Shown here piece after piece: positions 8,924 to 18,570 of a stretch of DNA of 64,000 nucleotides. This DNA comes from Pantoea sp. AS-PWVM4 (GTDB lineage: Bacteria; Pseudomonadota; Gammaproteobacteria; Enterobacterales; Enterobacteriaceae), in NCBI RefSeq assembly GCF_000468095.1, contig NZ_ASZC01000005.1, positions 62,001 through 126,000 of the forward strand. The letters are read 5' to 3'. A model generated the notes under the pieces. That model worked only from the letters and a program-made list of their open reading frames with translations, had not been told where the DNA came from and did no database searches. A program made the position numbers and the translations under genes. Position 1 is the first letter of the stretch; the number at the start of each line of letters is the position of its first letter.

Positions 8924-9057
8924 CCCTCACCCCGGCCCTCTCCCGCAAGCGGGAGAGGGAGGAAGTACCCGTGCACCTCTCAATCCCCTCTCCCGCTTGC
9001 CGGCTCGTGTACCTATCATTCCCCTCTCCCGCTTGCGGGAGAGGGTTAGGGTGAGGG
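8924..9057. repeat. Cluster of CCCTCTCCCGC palindromic repeats (family B)
   Basis: Two complete hairpin units (CCCTCTCCCGC/GCGGGAGAGGG, at about 8935-8959 and 9021-9044) flank a truncated copy at 8985-9003. The outer units carry CCTCACCC-type arms in opposite orientation. They fill the convergent dkgA/ftsP gap and probably act as a bidirectional terminator, with an A/T-run next to ftsP. Similar units are widespread in proteobacteria. Confidence 0.8.
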
Positions 9058-9064
9058 AAAAAAA

Positions 9065-10495
9065 TTACGCCGATGGATTAACCAATAACTGCCCCGCAGT
9101 ACCGCGATCCGCCAGCTCCAGCGTTTGGCTGTAATAAACAAACGGGAAGTGATCCGACGAACTCTGCGTAAAGCTCACCAGCAATTCGACATCACCATCA
9201 ACCCACACCGTATCCTTCCAGCCGCGATCTTCACCCATCGGCTGCGCGCCATTGACGCTTTTAATCAGGAACATCACGCCCTGAATATGCAGTGACTGCG
9301 GGCGGTCGGCATGCAGGATCCAGCGTTCAAAGCTGCCCTGCTGCGCGGTGGTATCAATACGCCCCATATTCCACAGCGCACCATTGATGCCCGGCATGCC
9401 ATCGCCAATGCGGAATTCACGGGTACGTACCGCCGCACCATCCAGAATCTGATCCGCCAGCAGACGCATCGGCAGATTATCCGTCACCAAAGGCAGCAAA
9501 CCGGTCGGCCGCAGCGTCAACACCAGGGTGTTGGCAAGAATCGATGAAGGTTCAAACAGCCCGCGCAAACGATCCATCAGACCCGCCGCAGTGCCTGCGG
9601 TGATCGACACGACATCACCCTGCGACATATCCACCAGCACTTCACGTCGTTCACCCGGAGCCAGCGACAGACGCTGCACCGCGACCGGCGCAGGCAAAAA
9701 GCCCTGATCGCTGGCGATCACCGTAAACGGACGATTATCGGAGAAAGCCAGATCGTAACGGCGTGAGTTAGACGCGTTCAACAGGCGTAAACGCACCCAA
9801 CCGCGTGAAACCTCCACATAGGGATTTTGCACGCCATTGACCAGTAAGGTGTCGCCGAGAAAGCCGCCATCCTGCGGCGGGTCGTACACCGGGGTGGCAA
9901 AGTTGTCGAGACGCTTGTCCTGAATCACCAGCGGGAAATCATCCACACCGTAATGCTTTGGCAGCGGCAGCGTCTTGCTGACGTCATCTTCAATCAGCCA
10001 CATCCCCGCCAGCCCGTTGTAGACATGCGGGGCCATACGGTTGGGGGTATTAGCGTGATACCACAGGGTCGCTGCTCCCTGACGAATTGGCAGCACGGGT
10101 GCCCAGTCAACACCCGCCGACATCATACGCGGCGCGCCACCCATCAGGGCGCCTGGCACCTGAAGACCACTCACCGTCATCGCCACCGGCTCATTGAGAC
10201 GATTGCTGTAAATCAGTTTTACGTCGTCGCCGCTGTACACACGTACCGTCGGGCCAAGATACATGCCATTGATGCCCCAAACCGGCACTTTGTTGCTGTC
10301 GCCATTGAATGACCAGTGGCTACGCTGGAGCGTGAGAAAGAGTGGCTGACCGCGGCGTGATTCAATCAACGGCGGGACCGGAAGAGGTGTATCACCAGCG
10401 GGTGCGGAAGCGGCACGCGCGGTGTATGGCATAGCGCTGGTAGCAAGCGCAACACCGGCAGAAAGCTGAATAAACTGACGTCTGCTGCAAGACAT
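9065..10495 (-). CDS. ftsP: Cell-division protein FtsP (SufI), Tat-exported cupredoxin-fold protein
   Basis: FtsP is a periplasmic multicopper-oxidase-like protein without copper that stabilises the divisome under stress. The 476 residues start with a twin-arginine signal peptide (SRRQFIQL then a hydrophobic stretch ending AARA at about residue 29), followed by three cupredoxin domains. The usual copper histidine clusters are not evident, as expected for SufI. It lies upstream of plsC on the same strand as in E. coli, with a strong hairpin at 10584-10608 in the gap. Confidence 0.95.
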   Translation of the reverse strand: MSCSRRQFIQLSAGVALATSAMPYTARAASAPAGDTPLPVPPLIESRRGQPLFLTLQRSHWSFNGDSNKVPVWGINGMYLGPTVRVYSGDDVKLIYSNRLNEPVAMTVSGLQVPGALMGGAPRMMSAGVDWAPVLPIRQGAATLWYHANTPNRMAPHVYNGLAGMWLIEDDVSKTLPLPKHYGVDDFPLVIQDKRLDNFATPVYDPPQDGGFLGDTLLVNGVQNPYVEVSRGWVRLRLLNASNSRRYDLAFSDNRPFTVIASDQGFLPAPVAVQRLSLAPGERREVLVDMSQGDVVSITAGTAAGLMDRLRGLFEPSSILANTLVLTLRPTGLLPLVTDNLPMRLLADQILDGAAVRTREFRIGDGMPGINGALWNMGRIDTTAQQGSFERWILHADRPQSLHIQGVMFLIKSVNGAQPMGEDRGWKDTVWVDGDVELLVSFTQSSSDHFPFVYYSQTLELADRGTAGQLLVNPSA

Positions 10496-10583
10496 AAAAC
10501 TTCAGACCCTTTGAGCGTGGCGTGAGGACGCCGTCCATTTTTTCTAATTGCTATTGCTGTGCTGTCCCCCAAGCGGGGAGATG

Positions 10584-10608
10584 GCACGGGGCAGATTGCC
10601 TGCCCCGT
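10584..10608. other. Strong hairpin between plsC and ftsP
   Basis: A perfect 10-bp inverted repeat (CACGGGGCAG / CTGCCCCGTG) with a 5-nt loop lies between the plsC stop and the ftsP start. No T-run follows on either strand. It may set a processing or partial-termination point between the two genes. Confidence 0.5.
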
Positions 10609-10616
10609 GGGAACGG

Positions 10617-11354
10617 TCAGATTTTACCGTTTTTTTCACGCTCGGCGACTTCGGCGTTCAATTCTTCCAGCTTCGCCGACATTAATTCGCGGCAGTGGGT
10701 CGCCAGCTTACGTACTGAACTGTCGGCAAACGCGGCAGTGTCCACCGGGGGTAACATCTCAACAATCACCAGACCGTTGTTCCAGCGATTGAGTTTGATT
10801 TTGTCATGGGTGTTGGACACCACCACCGGGATGATGGGCACCCCTGCTGCCATAGCGGCATGAAACGCGCCCGTTTTAAACGGCAGCAAGCCACGTCCGC
10901 GGCTGCGCGTCCCTTCCGGGAACATCCAGAACGAAATGCGTTTCTTTTTAAACTGATCGATCAATTCACCAATGGTGCCATGTGCCTTGGCTCGATTATC
11001 ACGGTCAATCAACAGGTTGCCCGCCAGCCAGTACAACTGACCAAAAAACGGGATCCACAACAGGCTTTTTTTGCCAACGGTCACCGTGGTGGGCTGCACA
11101 ATTTTGGCTGCCGTGATCATGTCGAAGTTGTTCTGGTGGTTTGCGATATAAATGGCGTTGCCATAGCTCGCGGCATCGGCCGGTTTACGCAGTTCCACTT
11201 TGACACCAAACACCGATGATAAGCGACCAAACATGTGGCCAAAAGTGGCCACATGGCGCGGGTTACGCGGTGAAAACAGGCACCAAATACAACCAAACAC
11301 ACAGACCAGAATCGAATAGATGATTACAAAAATAGCCCGTAAAATTAGTAACAT
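10617..11354 (-). CDS. plsC: 1-acyl-sn-glycerol-3-phosphate acyltransferase PlsC
   Basis: PlsC is the inner-membrane enzyme that acylates lysophosphatidic acid to phosphatidic acid, the second acylation of phospholipid synthesis. The 245 residues have an N-terminal membrane helix, the catalytic HX4D motif NHQNNFD (His73, Asp78) and the substrate-binding FPEGTRSRGRG motif at about residues 144-154. The gene follows parC with a short gap, as in E. coli. Confidence 0.97.
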   Translation of the reverse strand: MLLILRAIFVIIYSILVCVFGCIWCLFSPRNPRHVATFGHMFGRLSSVFGVKVELRKPADAASYGNAIYIANHQNNFDMITAAKIVQPTTVTVGKKSLLWIPFFGQLYWLAGNLLIDRDNRAKAHGTIGELIDQFKKKRISFWMFPEGTRSRGRGLLPFKTGAFHAAMAAGVPIIPVVVSNTHDKIKLNRWNNGLVIVEMLPPVDTAAFADSSVRKLATHCRELMSAKLEELNAEVAEREKNGKI

Positions 11355-11403
11355 AGCTTCCTCAATAATGGCATACCCTTGCCTGCTTTATTATTTTGCA
11401 GGG

Positions 11404-13674
11404 TTATTCTTCACTCGCTTCGCTGTGGCGCGTTGGGGCATCCAGCTCAACACGGTCGATACGTTGCAAACCGCGTGGTAACAACGTACCACGACGACCA
11501 CGATCGGCGCGGAACTTCTGCAACTCTTCGCTGCGCAGCACCAGCTTGCGCTTGCCTACATGTAAGGTAATCGCGCTGCCGGTCGGCAGAATCAGCAACC
11601 ACACCAGCTTGTCACTACCCGCTGCGGCTTCTGCGGATGGGATAGAGATGATTTTGTTGCCCTTGCCTTTCGACATTTGTGGCAGCTCGCCCACCGGGAA
11701 CATCAGCATGCGGCCGGCCTGAGTGATCGCCAGCAGCATGTCATCTTCGTGATTCACCGCCATCGGCGTCATCACTTTGGCGTTTTCCGGCAGCGTCAGC
11801 AGCGCTTTACCCGAACGGTTGCGCGACACCAGATCGGCAAAGGTACAGATAAAGCCATAACCCGCATCCGAAGCCATCAGCAGTTTCTGCTCATCCGGCT
11901 CCATCAGCACCTGCTCCATCACCGCACCCGGTGGCGGCGTCAGTTTGCCGGTTAACGGCTCGCCCTGACCACGCGCCGACGGCAGCGATGTCGGATCAAG
12001 GGTATAACTGCGGCCGGTGGAATCGATAAACGCCACCGGTTGATTGCTCTTACCTCGCGCGGCGGCCAGATAACTGTCCCCCGCTTTGTAGCTCAGACCG
12101 GCAGGGTCGATATCGTGGCCCTTGGCGCTACGTACCCACCCCATCTGCGACAGTACAATGGTGACCGGCTCGGCGCTCACCAGCTCAGTTTCGCTCAGCG
12201 CTTTGGCTTCTTCACGTTCACGCAGCGGTGAACGACGATCGTCGCCGTAGGTCTGGCTGTCAGCCTGCAACTCTTTCTTCAGCAGGTTGCTCATCTTGCG
12301 CTCAGAGGCGAGGATCGCCTGCAACTGATCGCGCTCTTTTTCCAGCTCTGCCTGCTCACCGCGAATCTTCATCTCTTCGAGTTTAGCGAGGTGGCGCAGT
12401 TTTAATTCCAGAATCGCTTCGGCCTGCGTCTCACTGATATCAAAGCGCGACATCAGCACCGCTTTCGGCTCGTCCTCGGTACGGATGATGTGGATCACTT
12501 CATCAATATTGAGGAACGCCACCAACAAACCTTCAAGGATATGCAGGCGACGCAACACGCGTTCCAGGCGGTAGTTCAGACGACGGGTGACGGTATCGCG
12601 ACGATACACCAGCCATTCAGAGATAATTTCCAGCAGGTTTTTCACCGCCGGACGGTTATCCAGCCCGATCATGTTCAGGTTAACGCGGTAGCTTTTTTCC
12701 AGATCGGTGGTGGCAAACAGGTGGTTCATCACCTGATCCAGATCGACACGGTTAGAGCGTGGCACAATCACCAGACGGGTCGGGTTCTCGTGATCGGACT
12801 CGTCACGCAGATCCTCCACCATTGGCAGCTTTTTATTGCGCATCTGTGCAGCAATCTGCTCCAGCACGCGCGCCCCCGAAACCTGGTGCGGCAGCGCGGT
12901 GATGACCACTTCACCCTCTTCTTTTTTCCACACCGCGCGCTGGCGGATGGAGCCGCGACCGTTCTGGTAAATCTTACGAATCTCATCACGCGGGGTGATG
13001 ATCTCGGCTTCGGTCGGGAAATCCGGTCCGTGCACGATATCCAGCAGTTCATCCAGCGTGGTGTTTGGCTTCTCGATCAGGGTGATCGCGGCCTGCGCTA
13101 CTTCGCGAATGTTATGCGGCGGGATGTCGGTCGCCATACCTACGGCGATGCCGGTGGTGCCGTTCAGCAGGATGTTCGGCAGACGCGCCGGTAACATCTT
13201 CGGTTCCTGCAAGGTGCCGTCAAAGTTGGGGATAAAATCCGACGTGCCCTGGCCCAGCTCACTCAGCAGGATTTCGGCATATTTGGACAGGCGCGATTCG
13301 GTATAACGCATCGCGGCGAACGATTTCGGATCATCCGGCGCACCCCAGTTGCCCTGACCATCCACCAGCGGATAGCGGTAAGAGAACGGCTGTGCCATCA
13401 GCACCATCGCTTCATAACAGGCGCTGTCACCGTGCGGATGGTATTTACCCAACACGTCACCCACGGTACGTGCTGATTTCTTAAATTTGGCGCTGGCGTT
13501 CAGACCCAGCTCAGACATCGCGTAGACAATACGGCGCTGTACCGGCTTGAGGCCGTCACCGATATAGGGCAGCGCACGGTCCATGATCACGTACATGGAA
13601 TAGTTCAGGTACGCGTTCTCTGTAAATTTGTGCAGGGCAAGACGCTCTGCACCATCCTGCGTCAATTCGCTCAT
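11404..13674 (-). CDS. parC: DNA topoisomerase IV subunit A ParC
   Basis: ParC is the DNA-cleaving subunit of topoisomerase IV, which decatenates replicated chromosomes together with ParE. Starting at ATG 13674 the protein has 756 residues. The longer in-frame start at 13716 adds 14 residues not found in E. coli. The catalytic Tyr124 lies in AAMRYTESR. The quinolone-resistance region reads [10 protein letters not shown] with Ser84 and Glu88 (E. coli Ser80 and Glu84), so it looks quinolone-sensitive. The C-terminal beta-pinwheel domain runs from about residue 495. Confidence 0.97.
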   Translation of the reverse strand: MSELTQDGAERLALHKFTENAYLNYSMYVIMDRALPYIGDGLKPVQRRIVYAMSELGLNASAKFKKSARTVGDVLGKYHPHGDSACYEAMVLMAQPFSYRYPLVDGQGNWGAPDDPKSFAAMRYTESRLSKYAEILLSELGQGTSDFIPNFDGTLQEPKMLPARLPNILLNGTTGIAVGMATDIPPHNIREVAQAAITLIEKPNTTLDELLDIVHGPDFPTEAEIITPRDEIRKIYQNGRGSIRQRAVWKKEEGEVVITALPHQVSGARVLEQIAAQMRNKKLPMVEDLRDESDHENPTRLVIVPRSNRVDLDQVMNHLFATTDLEKSYRVNLNMIGLDNRPAVKNLLEIISEWLVYRRDTVTRRLNYRLERVLRRLHILEGLLVAFLNIDEVIHIIRTEDEPKAVLMSRFDISETQAEAILELKLRHLAKLEEMKIRGEQAELEKERDQLQAILASERKMSNLLKKELQADSQTYGDDRRSPLREREEAKALSETELVSAEPVTIVLSQMGWVRSAKGHDIDPAGLSYKAGDSYLAAARGKSNQPVAFIDSTGRSYTLDPTSLPSARGQGEPLTGKLTPPPGAVMEQVLMEPDEQKLLMASDAGYGFICTFADLVSRNRSGKALLTLPENAKVMTPMAVNHEDDMLLAITQAGRMLMFPVGELPQMSKGKGNKIISIPSAEAAAGSDKLVWLLILPTGSAITLHVGKRKLVLRSEELQKFRADRGRRGTLLPRGLQRIDRVELDAPTRHSEASEE

Positions 13675-13716
13675 TAAGCTTGCATCCTCACTTCGTGGCC
13701 CACGGCGGCGGGACAT

Positions 13717-14085
13717 CCGGCGGTCGTTTGGCGAGGATAGTACCTTATTCCCGTGGCTTAGTCACAGGGGAAGCCATCTCTGACATCAGGAATCATGGTT
13801 GGAAAATAAATGTGAGGCAGATTAAAAAAACAAAATAGAATGCGATCAGGATCACAATGAATAATTCCAACGCGCTGTGATCACGATCCCAATTAATTTT
13901 CAGATAATCCAATTCGTATTAATCCTGTCCTCTTCGGAGGACAACATTTAGTATTGTTGCTTTCCCCGTCCTTTTCTAAATTCATACTCCATAAGAAAGA
14001 TTTTTTGCGCTCCTGATTTCTGGCATCTGGAAAATATAAAAAACAACCTGACGGGAAACTGTTTTGCCAAAATAAAGGTGAACGA
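13717..14085. promoter_or_regulatory. parC / PTS regulator intergenic region with two CRP-like sites and a UUCG hairpin
   Basis: This 369-nt gap between divergent genes holds TGCGA-N6-TCACA at 13841-13856 and TGTGA-N6-TCCCA at 13876-13891, both near the CRP consensus TGTGA-N6-TCACA. A perfect 7-bp hairpin with a TTCG loop (TGTCCTC/GAGGACA) follows at 13926-13943. The arrangement suggests catabolite control of the PTS operon. The parC promoter must also lie here but is not obvious. Confidence 0.55.
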
Positions 14086-15645
14086 ATGCAAATACTGACT
14101 TCGCGACAACACCGATTAGTGAAACTGCTGTTGCAGCAGGCCGCGCCGCAACCCTTGAAGCAACTGGCGCAACAGCTCGGCGTATCCGAAAAAACCATCT
14201 ACCGTGACCTGCAATGGCTGGAAAACTGGCTGAACAACTGGGCGATGGTGCTGGAGAAAACCCCTGGCCGCGGCGTACGCTTGCGGGTTGATGATGTTCA
14301 GCAACGCCTGCAACTGGAACAACAACTGAATGGCGATGACAACAGCGAAGCGCTGAGCCACAACAGCCGTCGGGTAAAAATTGCCTCCCAGTTGCTGAGT
14401 GATGCACCACGCGAAACCTCAATCAGTAAGTTGTCCGAACGTTATTTTATCAGCCATGCCTCCATTGTTAATGACCTGAAGGTGATTGAAGAGTGGCTGC
14501 AACCGTTGGGATTGACGCTGGCGCGCGGCCCAGGCGGCACCCATATCGAGGGCAACGAACAGACGCTGCGTCAGGCGATGGTGTCGCTGATTAATGATGT
14601 GATGCAGCAAAACGTCGCCGGGACGCCCTTGCTGCCACGGCTTGATCCCGGCAGCCAGCAGGCACTGGTCCATTATTTTGGCGATGAGGATGTGGCCTTT
14701 GTCCAGGCGCTGCTGCAACAGATGGAGCAGCAACTGAGTTACCCGCTGGGCGATGCCTGGTATCTCAATCTGTGCACCCACATTTTGATCATGATGCACC
14801 GTATGGCGCAGGGGAACGTACTGGCGTTGCAGACCATGCTGGCGGCGCAGGATCTCGATAAGCGTATCCTGACCATCGCCCGACAGATGGTTACGCAGAT
14901 TGAGGCACGTATCGGTTGTGCGCTACCCGCCGATGAAGTCGGTTTTATTTATCAATATATCGTCTCATCCGGCATTGTGGTGGAGGAACGTGGCGACCAT
15001 GCGCCAATGCATAACCAATTTTCCACGGCGGAGTCGGTTAAAATAACCTGTGAATTAATTGATCGCTTCTCGGCCTTTATTCAGCAGGATTTATCTCAGG
15101 ACCGTTTATTATTTGACGGGTTACTGGTGCATATTAAGCCTTTATTAAATCGCCTTAAATATCACATCCATATTCGTAATCCATTGCTGGATGATATTCA
15201 GCAGGAAATGAAAGAAATATTTTCACTGACACAACAGGCCATGCAACTGACCGCGCGCACGTTCGATCTCTCGCCAGTCGCCGATGACGAAATTGGTTAC
15301 CTTTGCGTCCATTTTCAGGCCGCGCTGGAACGGCAAATTGCCCATAAACGCATTCTGGTGGTGTGCTCCAGCGGAGTGGGTACGTCGCATTTGCTGAAAA
15401 GTCGCATCCTGCGCGCCTTCCCGGACTGGGAAATCGCAGGCGTGGTATCAGCCAGCAACCACGCGGCATTTTGTCAGCGCGAAACGGTGGATTTGGTGAT
15501 TACCACGATTCACCTCAACAGCGGTGCCATCCCCAGCGTGTATGTCAGTGCATTTTTTAACGATGACGATATCCGGCGGGTTACCGACGCCATGATTGGC
15601 AGCCAGCTGCCACAGGGGACGCGCTGCGTCCTGGCTGAACATTAA
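14086..15645 (+). CDS. PRD-containing PTS transcriptional regulator (MtlR/LicR type)
   Basis: The 519-residue activator is predicted to be controlled by phosphorylation from the neighbouring PTS. An N-terminal helix-turn-helix (LAQQLGVSEKTIYRDLQWLE, about residues 25-47) and a second HTH near 110-140 precede two PTS regulation domains. PRD1 has the HILIMMHRMAQGN histidine around residue 230 and PRD2 the LLVHIKPLLNRL region near 350. A C-terminal EIIB-like domain begins at KRILVVCSSGVGTSHLL with Cys427. DNA-binding domains rather than an RNA-binding CAT domain argue for an activator, not an antiterminator. It leads a compact operon with an 18-nt gap to the EIIA gene. Confidence 0.85.
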   Translation: MQILTSRQHRLVKLLLQQAAPQPLKQLAQQLGVSEKTIYRDLQWLENWLNNWAMVLEKTPGRGVRLRVDDVQQRLQLEQQLNGDDNSEALSHNSRRVKIASQLLSDAPRETSISKLSERYFISHASIVNDLKVIEEWLQPLGLTLARGPGGTHIEGNEQTLRQAMVSLINDVMQQNVAGTPLLPRLDPGSQQALVHYFGDEDVAFVQALLQQMEQQLSYPLGDAWYLNLCTHILIMMHRMAQGNVLALQTMLAAQDLDKRILTIARQMVTQIEARIGCALPADEVGFIYQYIVSSGIVVEERGDHAPMHNQFSTAESVKITCELIDRFSAFIQQDLSQDRLLFDGLLVHIKPLLNRLKYHIHIRNPLLDDIQQEMKEIFSLTQQAMQLTARTFDLSPVADDEIGYLCVHFQAALERQIAHKRILVVCSSGVGTSHLLKSRILRAFPDWEIAGVVSASNHAAFCQRETVDLVITTIHLNSGAIPSVYVSAFFNDDDIRRVTDAMIGSQLPQGTRCVLAEH

Positions 15646-15663
15646 TTGAATGAGGTCTGACTG

Positions 15664-16134
15664 ATGGATATTTCTCGCATTCTGACGCCGCGCCGCGTCA
15701 ATCTGGCCCTGACTGCCACCAGCAAAGAAGAAGTGATCAACGAGCTGACCGAGCTGCTGTATCAGGACGGCGCCATCAGCGATCGCGAGGCGTTTATCGC
15801 CGATGTCTGGCTGCGCGAAGCGGAAGGCTCGACCGGATTTGAAAACCATATCGCCATCCCGCACGGCAAGTCTGCCGCCGTGCGGCAAACCACCTTAGCC
15901 ATTGGCCGCACCCAGCAGGATATTCCCTGGGAAACGCTCGATGGCAGCCAGGTGCGCTGCATCATCCTGTTCGCGGTGCGACTGGAAGATCAGAACACCA
16001 CCCACATTCGCCTGTTGTCGCAGGTGGCCAGCGCGCTGGCCGATGATGAGGTGATTGCCCAACTGCTGGCGGAAAACGACCCCAGCAATATCATCCGGCT
16101 GTTTAGTCAGTACGCCGAAACCGACCTCTGTTAA
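15664..16134 (+). CDS. PTS fructose-type EIIA component
   Basis: This 156-residue cytosolic protein passes phosphate from HPr to the EIIB partner. The fructose/mannitol EIIA fold is evident, with the active-site His67 in AIPHGK. A GSTGFENHIAI segment precedes it. It stands alone rather than fused to EIIB or HPr, and sits 18 nt after the regulator and 22 nt before the EIIB gene, so the components probably work with the adjacent EIIC. Confidence 0.92.
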   Translation: MDISRILTPRRVNLALTATSKEEVINELTELLYQDGAISDREAFIADVWLREAEGSTGFENHIAIPHGKSAAVRQTTLAIGRTQQDIPWETLDGSQVRCIILFAVRLEDQNTTHIRLLSQVASALADDEVIAQLLAENDPSNIIRLFSQYAETDLC

Positions 16135-16156
16135 CCCAACTCCTCTGAGGTGACAC

Positions 16157-16471
16157 ATGAATATTGTCTGTGTAGCGGCCTGCACGGCAGGCATCGCGCA
16201 TACCTATATCGCGCGCGAAAAACTGATTAAGGGCGCCCATGCACTGGGCCACACCATCCACGTCGAAACTCAGGGCACCATCGGCACCGAGACGGAACTG
16301 ACGCGTGAAGCGATCGCCGCAGCCGATGTGGTGATCCTCGCCGTTGACGTCAAGATCAAAGGCGAAGAGCGCTTTCAGGGCAAACCTATCGTGAGGGTCA
16401 AAACCGAAGTGGTGATCAAGTCACCGGTGAAATTCCTCGAAAAAGTGGCGGATTCGCTGGCGCGTGCCTGA
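16157..16471 (+). CDS. PTS fructose-like EIIB component
   Basis: The 104-residue protein carries phosphate on a cysteine and transfers it to the incoming sugar. The N-terminus shows the fructose-type loop CVAACTAGIAHTYIA with the phosphorylated Cys9, then a VETQGTIGTE segment typical of FruA/FrwB-type EIIB domains. It lies 11 nt upstream of the EIIC gene in the same operon. Confidence 0.93.
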   Translation: MNIVCVAACTAGIAHTYIAREKLIKGAHALGHTIHVETQGTIGTETELTREAIAAADVVILAVDVKIKGEERFQGKPIVRVKTEVVIKSPVKFLEKVADSLARA

Positions 16472-16482
16472 GGAGATCCATC

Positions 16483-17574
16483 ATGAGTGACAACAAACGT
16501 CAGTACGGTCAGGAGATCAAAGGCCATCTGCTTACCGGTATCTCCTGGATGATCCCGCTGATCGTCGCTGCCGGGATCTGTATCGCCCTGGGCCAGGTGA
16601 TCGGCGGGCCGGATGTCGGTAAGCAAACCGGCACCATCGCCTGGATGTTGAACCAGATCGGTGGCTGGGGGATGGGGCTGATCGTGCCGCTGATCAGCGC
16701 GGCTATCGCTTACTCGATTGCCGATCGTCCCGGTTTTGCCCCAGGTTTGATCGTCGGGTTTATTTGCGGCCAGATCGGCACCGGATTTATTGGTGGCATT
16801 CTCGGTGGCTTCCTCGTCGGTTATACCGTGTTGCTGCTACGCCGCACCATCAAACTGCCGCAATCAATGCAGGGACTGATGCCGATCATGGTGCTGCCGT
16901 TGCTGAGTACCATCATTGCCGGGCTGCTGATGATGACCTTTATCGGCCAGCCGATTGTCTGGTTGCAGAAGGCGCTGATTCATCTGCTGGAATCGATGCA
17001 GGGTGGCTCGAAGTTTGTCATGGGGGCGATTCTCGGTGCGATGGCGACCTTCGACTTTGGCGGTCCGATCAATAAAACCATGTCGCTGTTTGCCGACGGC
17101 ATGCTGGTGGATGGCATTTACGGTCCAGAGGCGGTGAAATTTGTCGGCTCCATCATCCCTCCCTTCGGCATCACCCTCTCCTTCCTGCTGACACGGCATA
17201 AGTACACCAAAGCGGAGAAAGAGGCGCTGAAAGCCGCTTTCCCGATGGGTATCTGCATGATTACCGAAGGGGTGATCCCGATTGCGGCCCGTGACCTGTT
17301 GCGCGTGGTTGCCAGCTGTGTTGTCGCCTCGGCGATTGCTGGCGGGCTGATTATGGTGTGGGGCGTGGAAGCGCCGGTGCCGCATGGCGGGATGTTTGTG
17401 GTGCCGCTGTTTACCAAACCCTGGCTGTTCTGTCTGGCGCTCGGCATTGGCACCGTGGTGTGTGGCGTGATGCTGTCGCTGATGAAGAAAACCGTGACCC
17501 AGGCGGATGAAGAGTTCGACGATGTGGAAGCCCCTGGCGTCCGCGATGAAGAGATCAAATTCACACTGGAATAA
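16483..17574 (+). CDS. PTS fructose-like EIIC permease
   Basis: The membrane component of the phosphotransferase system, at 363 residues, forms the sugar channel and has about nine to ten helices. Family motifs include the HLLTGISWMIPLIVAAGI start, DRPGFAPGLIVGFICGQIGTGFIGGI near residues 80-110, FDFGGPINK near 190, and the EGVIPIAARD motif near 265. Its EIIA and EIIB partners are the two preceding genes. The transported hexose is unknown, and the linked aldolases imply that a ketose phosphate is formed. Confidence 0.93.
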   Translation: MSDNKRQYGQEIKGHLLTGISWMIPLIVAAGICIALGQVIGGPDVGKQTGTIAWMLNQIGGWGMGLIVPLISAAIAYSIADRPGFAPGLIVGFICGQIGTGFIGGILGGFLVGYTVLLLRRTIKLPQSMQGLMPIMVLPLLSTIIAGLLMMTFIGQPIVWLQKALIHLLESMQGGSKFVMGAILGAMATFDFGGPINKTMSLFADGMLVDGIYGPEAVKFVGSIIPPFGITLSFLLTRHKYTKAEKEALKAAFPMGICMITEGVIPIAARDLLRVVASCVVASAIAGGLIMVWGVEAPVPHGGMFVVPLFTKPWLFCLALGIGTVVCGVMLSLMKKTVTQADEEFDDVEAPGVRDEEIKFTLE

Positions 17575-17583
17575 GGAGCCACC

Positions 17584-18435
17584 ATGTTTGCCATGATGAA
17601 TGACCTGATTCAGGCAGCAGCGAAACAACAATACGCGGTGCTGGCGATTAACTGCTTCAACCTGGAAACCACACGGGCGGCGATTCAGGCCGCCGAACAA
17701 CAGCGCGCACCGCTGATCCTCAATGTTTATCAGGGGCATAGCACGCATTTCCCACCTCAGCTTGCGGTGCCGCTGGTGCGGGCTTTGGCGGAAAGCGCCA
17801 CGGTGCCGGTGGCGCTGGCACTTGACCACGGTAAAGCCTTCCCGCTGATTGGCCAGGCGTTTCGTGCCGGGTTTACCGGCCTGATGATCGATGCCTCATC
17901 TGAACCGCTGGCGGAGAACATTCGTCAGACCAGCCAGGTGGTGAAGATGGCGCATACCGCTGGGGTGTGCGTCGAGGGTGAGCTGGGCCATATCGCCGAT
18001 GCCCCAACCTATGAACTGGCGGATGCCGCGGTGAAGATGACCCAGGTGGCCGACGTGCTGCCGTTCGTGGAGCAGACGCACATTGACCTGCTGGCGGTGT
18101 CGGTAGGTACGGCACATGGGCTATACCCGGCTGGCGTCAAACCGAAGATTGACTTCCAGCGTTTGCAGGAGTTGAACGCCGTGTCGCCCTTGCCACTGGC
18201 GTTGCATGGCGGATCGGGCACGCCGGCTGAGGATCTGCGCCGCGTCAGCCAGTTTGGCGTCGCCAAGATCAATGTTGGCGCAGCGGTATTTGATGCCGGT
18301 AAGAACGCCTTGCAACAGGCACTTAAACAACATCCCCACGCCGAGCTGGCAGATTTGCTCGGGCTGATGGAATCCGCCTGCCGCGAAGTGGTGGCCGAGT
18401 ATCTGAGCTGGTCGGGGTCGGCCGGTAAGGTCTAA
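17584..18435 (+). CDS. Class II ketose-bisphosphate aldolase, copy 1 (GatY/KbaY/FbaA family)
   Basis: This is a zinc aldolase of 283 residues, likely to split a ketose bisphosphate into dihydroxyacetone phosphate and an aldehyde phosphate. Catalytic and metal-binding residues are present: Asp81-His82 in LALDHGK, Glu in EGELGHI, a His in GTAHGLY near residue 177, and a His in LHGGSG near 208. AAGGAG lies just before the start, 9 nt after the EIIC gene. Sugar specificity (tagatose-, fructose- or another 1,6-bisphosphate) cannot be read from the sequence, and no sugar-phosphate kinase is encoded here. Confidence 0.88.
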   Translation: MFAMMNDLIQAAAKQQYAVLAINCFNLETTRAAIQAAEQQRAPLILNVYQGHSTHFPPQLAVPLVRALAESATVPVALALDHGKAFPLIGQAFRAGFTGLMIDASSEPLAENIRQTSQVVKMAHTAGVCVEGELGHIADAPTYELADAAVKMTQVADVLPFVEQTHIDLLAVSVGTAHGLYPAGVKPKIDFQRLQELNAVSPLPLALHGGSGTPAEDLRRVSQFGVAKINVGAAVFDAGKNALQQALKQHPHAELADLLGLMESACREVVAEYLSWSGSAGKV

Positions 18436-18451
18436 TTACCGGGCACAGCAT

Positions 18452-18474
18452 CGTAGCGGCGCGATTTATCGCGC
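18452..18474. repeat. REP-like repeat, single copy (family A)
   Basis: One unit of the GTAGCGGCGCGATTTATCGCGC family sits in the 135-nt gap between the two aldolase genes. It may attenuate or stabilise the operon message at this point. Confidence 0.85.
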
Positions 18475-18570
18475 AGGTTTACGGAAGACAGATTTCTTCC
18501 CAATTTTATTCATCATCGGGTCGGCGTTGCCGTCGGCCCTGACTAAACATCACCTTAAGGAAAACATAAC

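Noticed and set aside
10806..11219. 137-codon plus-strand frame inside plsC
   Set aside because: It is an antisense shadow of plsC, a well-supported gene with catalytic motifs.
11404..13674. Quinolone-resistance substitution in ParC
   Set aside because: The [10 protein letters not shown] region keeps the Ser and Glu of the sensitive form.
16864..17829. 321-codon minus-strand frame opposite the EIIC and aldolase genes
   Set aside because: Antisense shadow rich in His, Gln and Arg, crossing two real gene boundaries.
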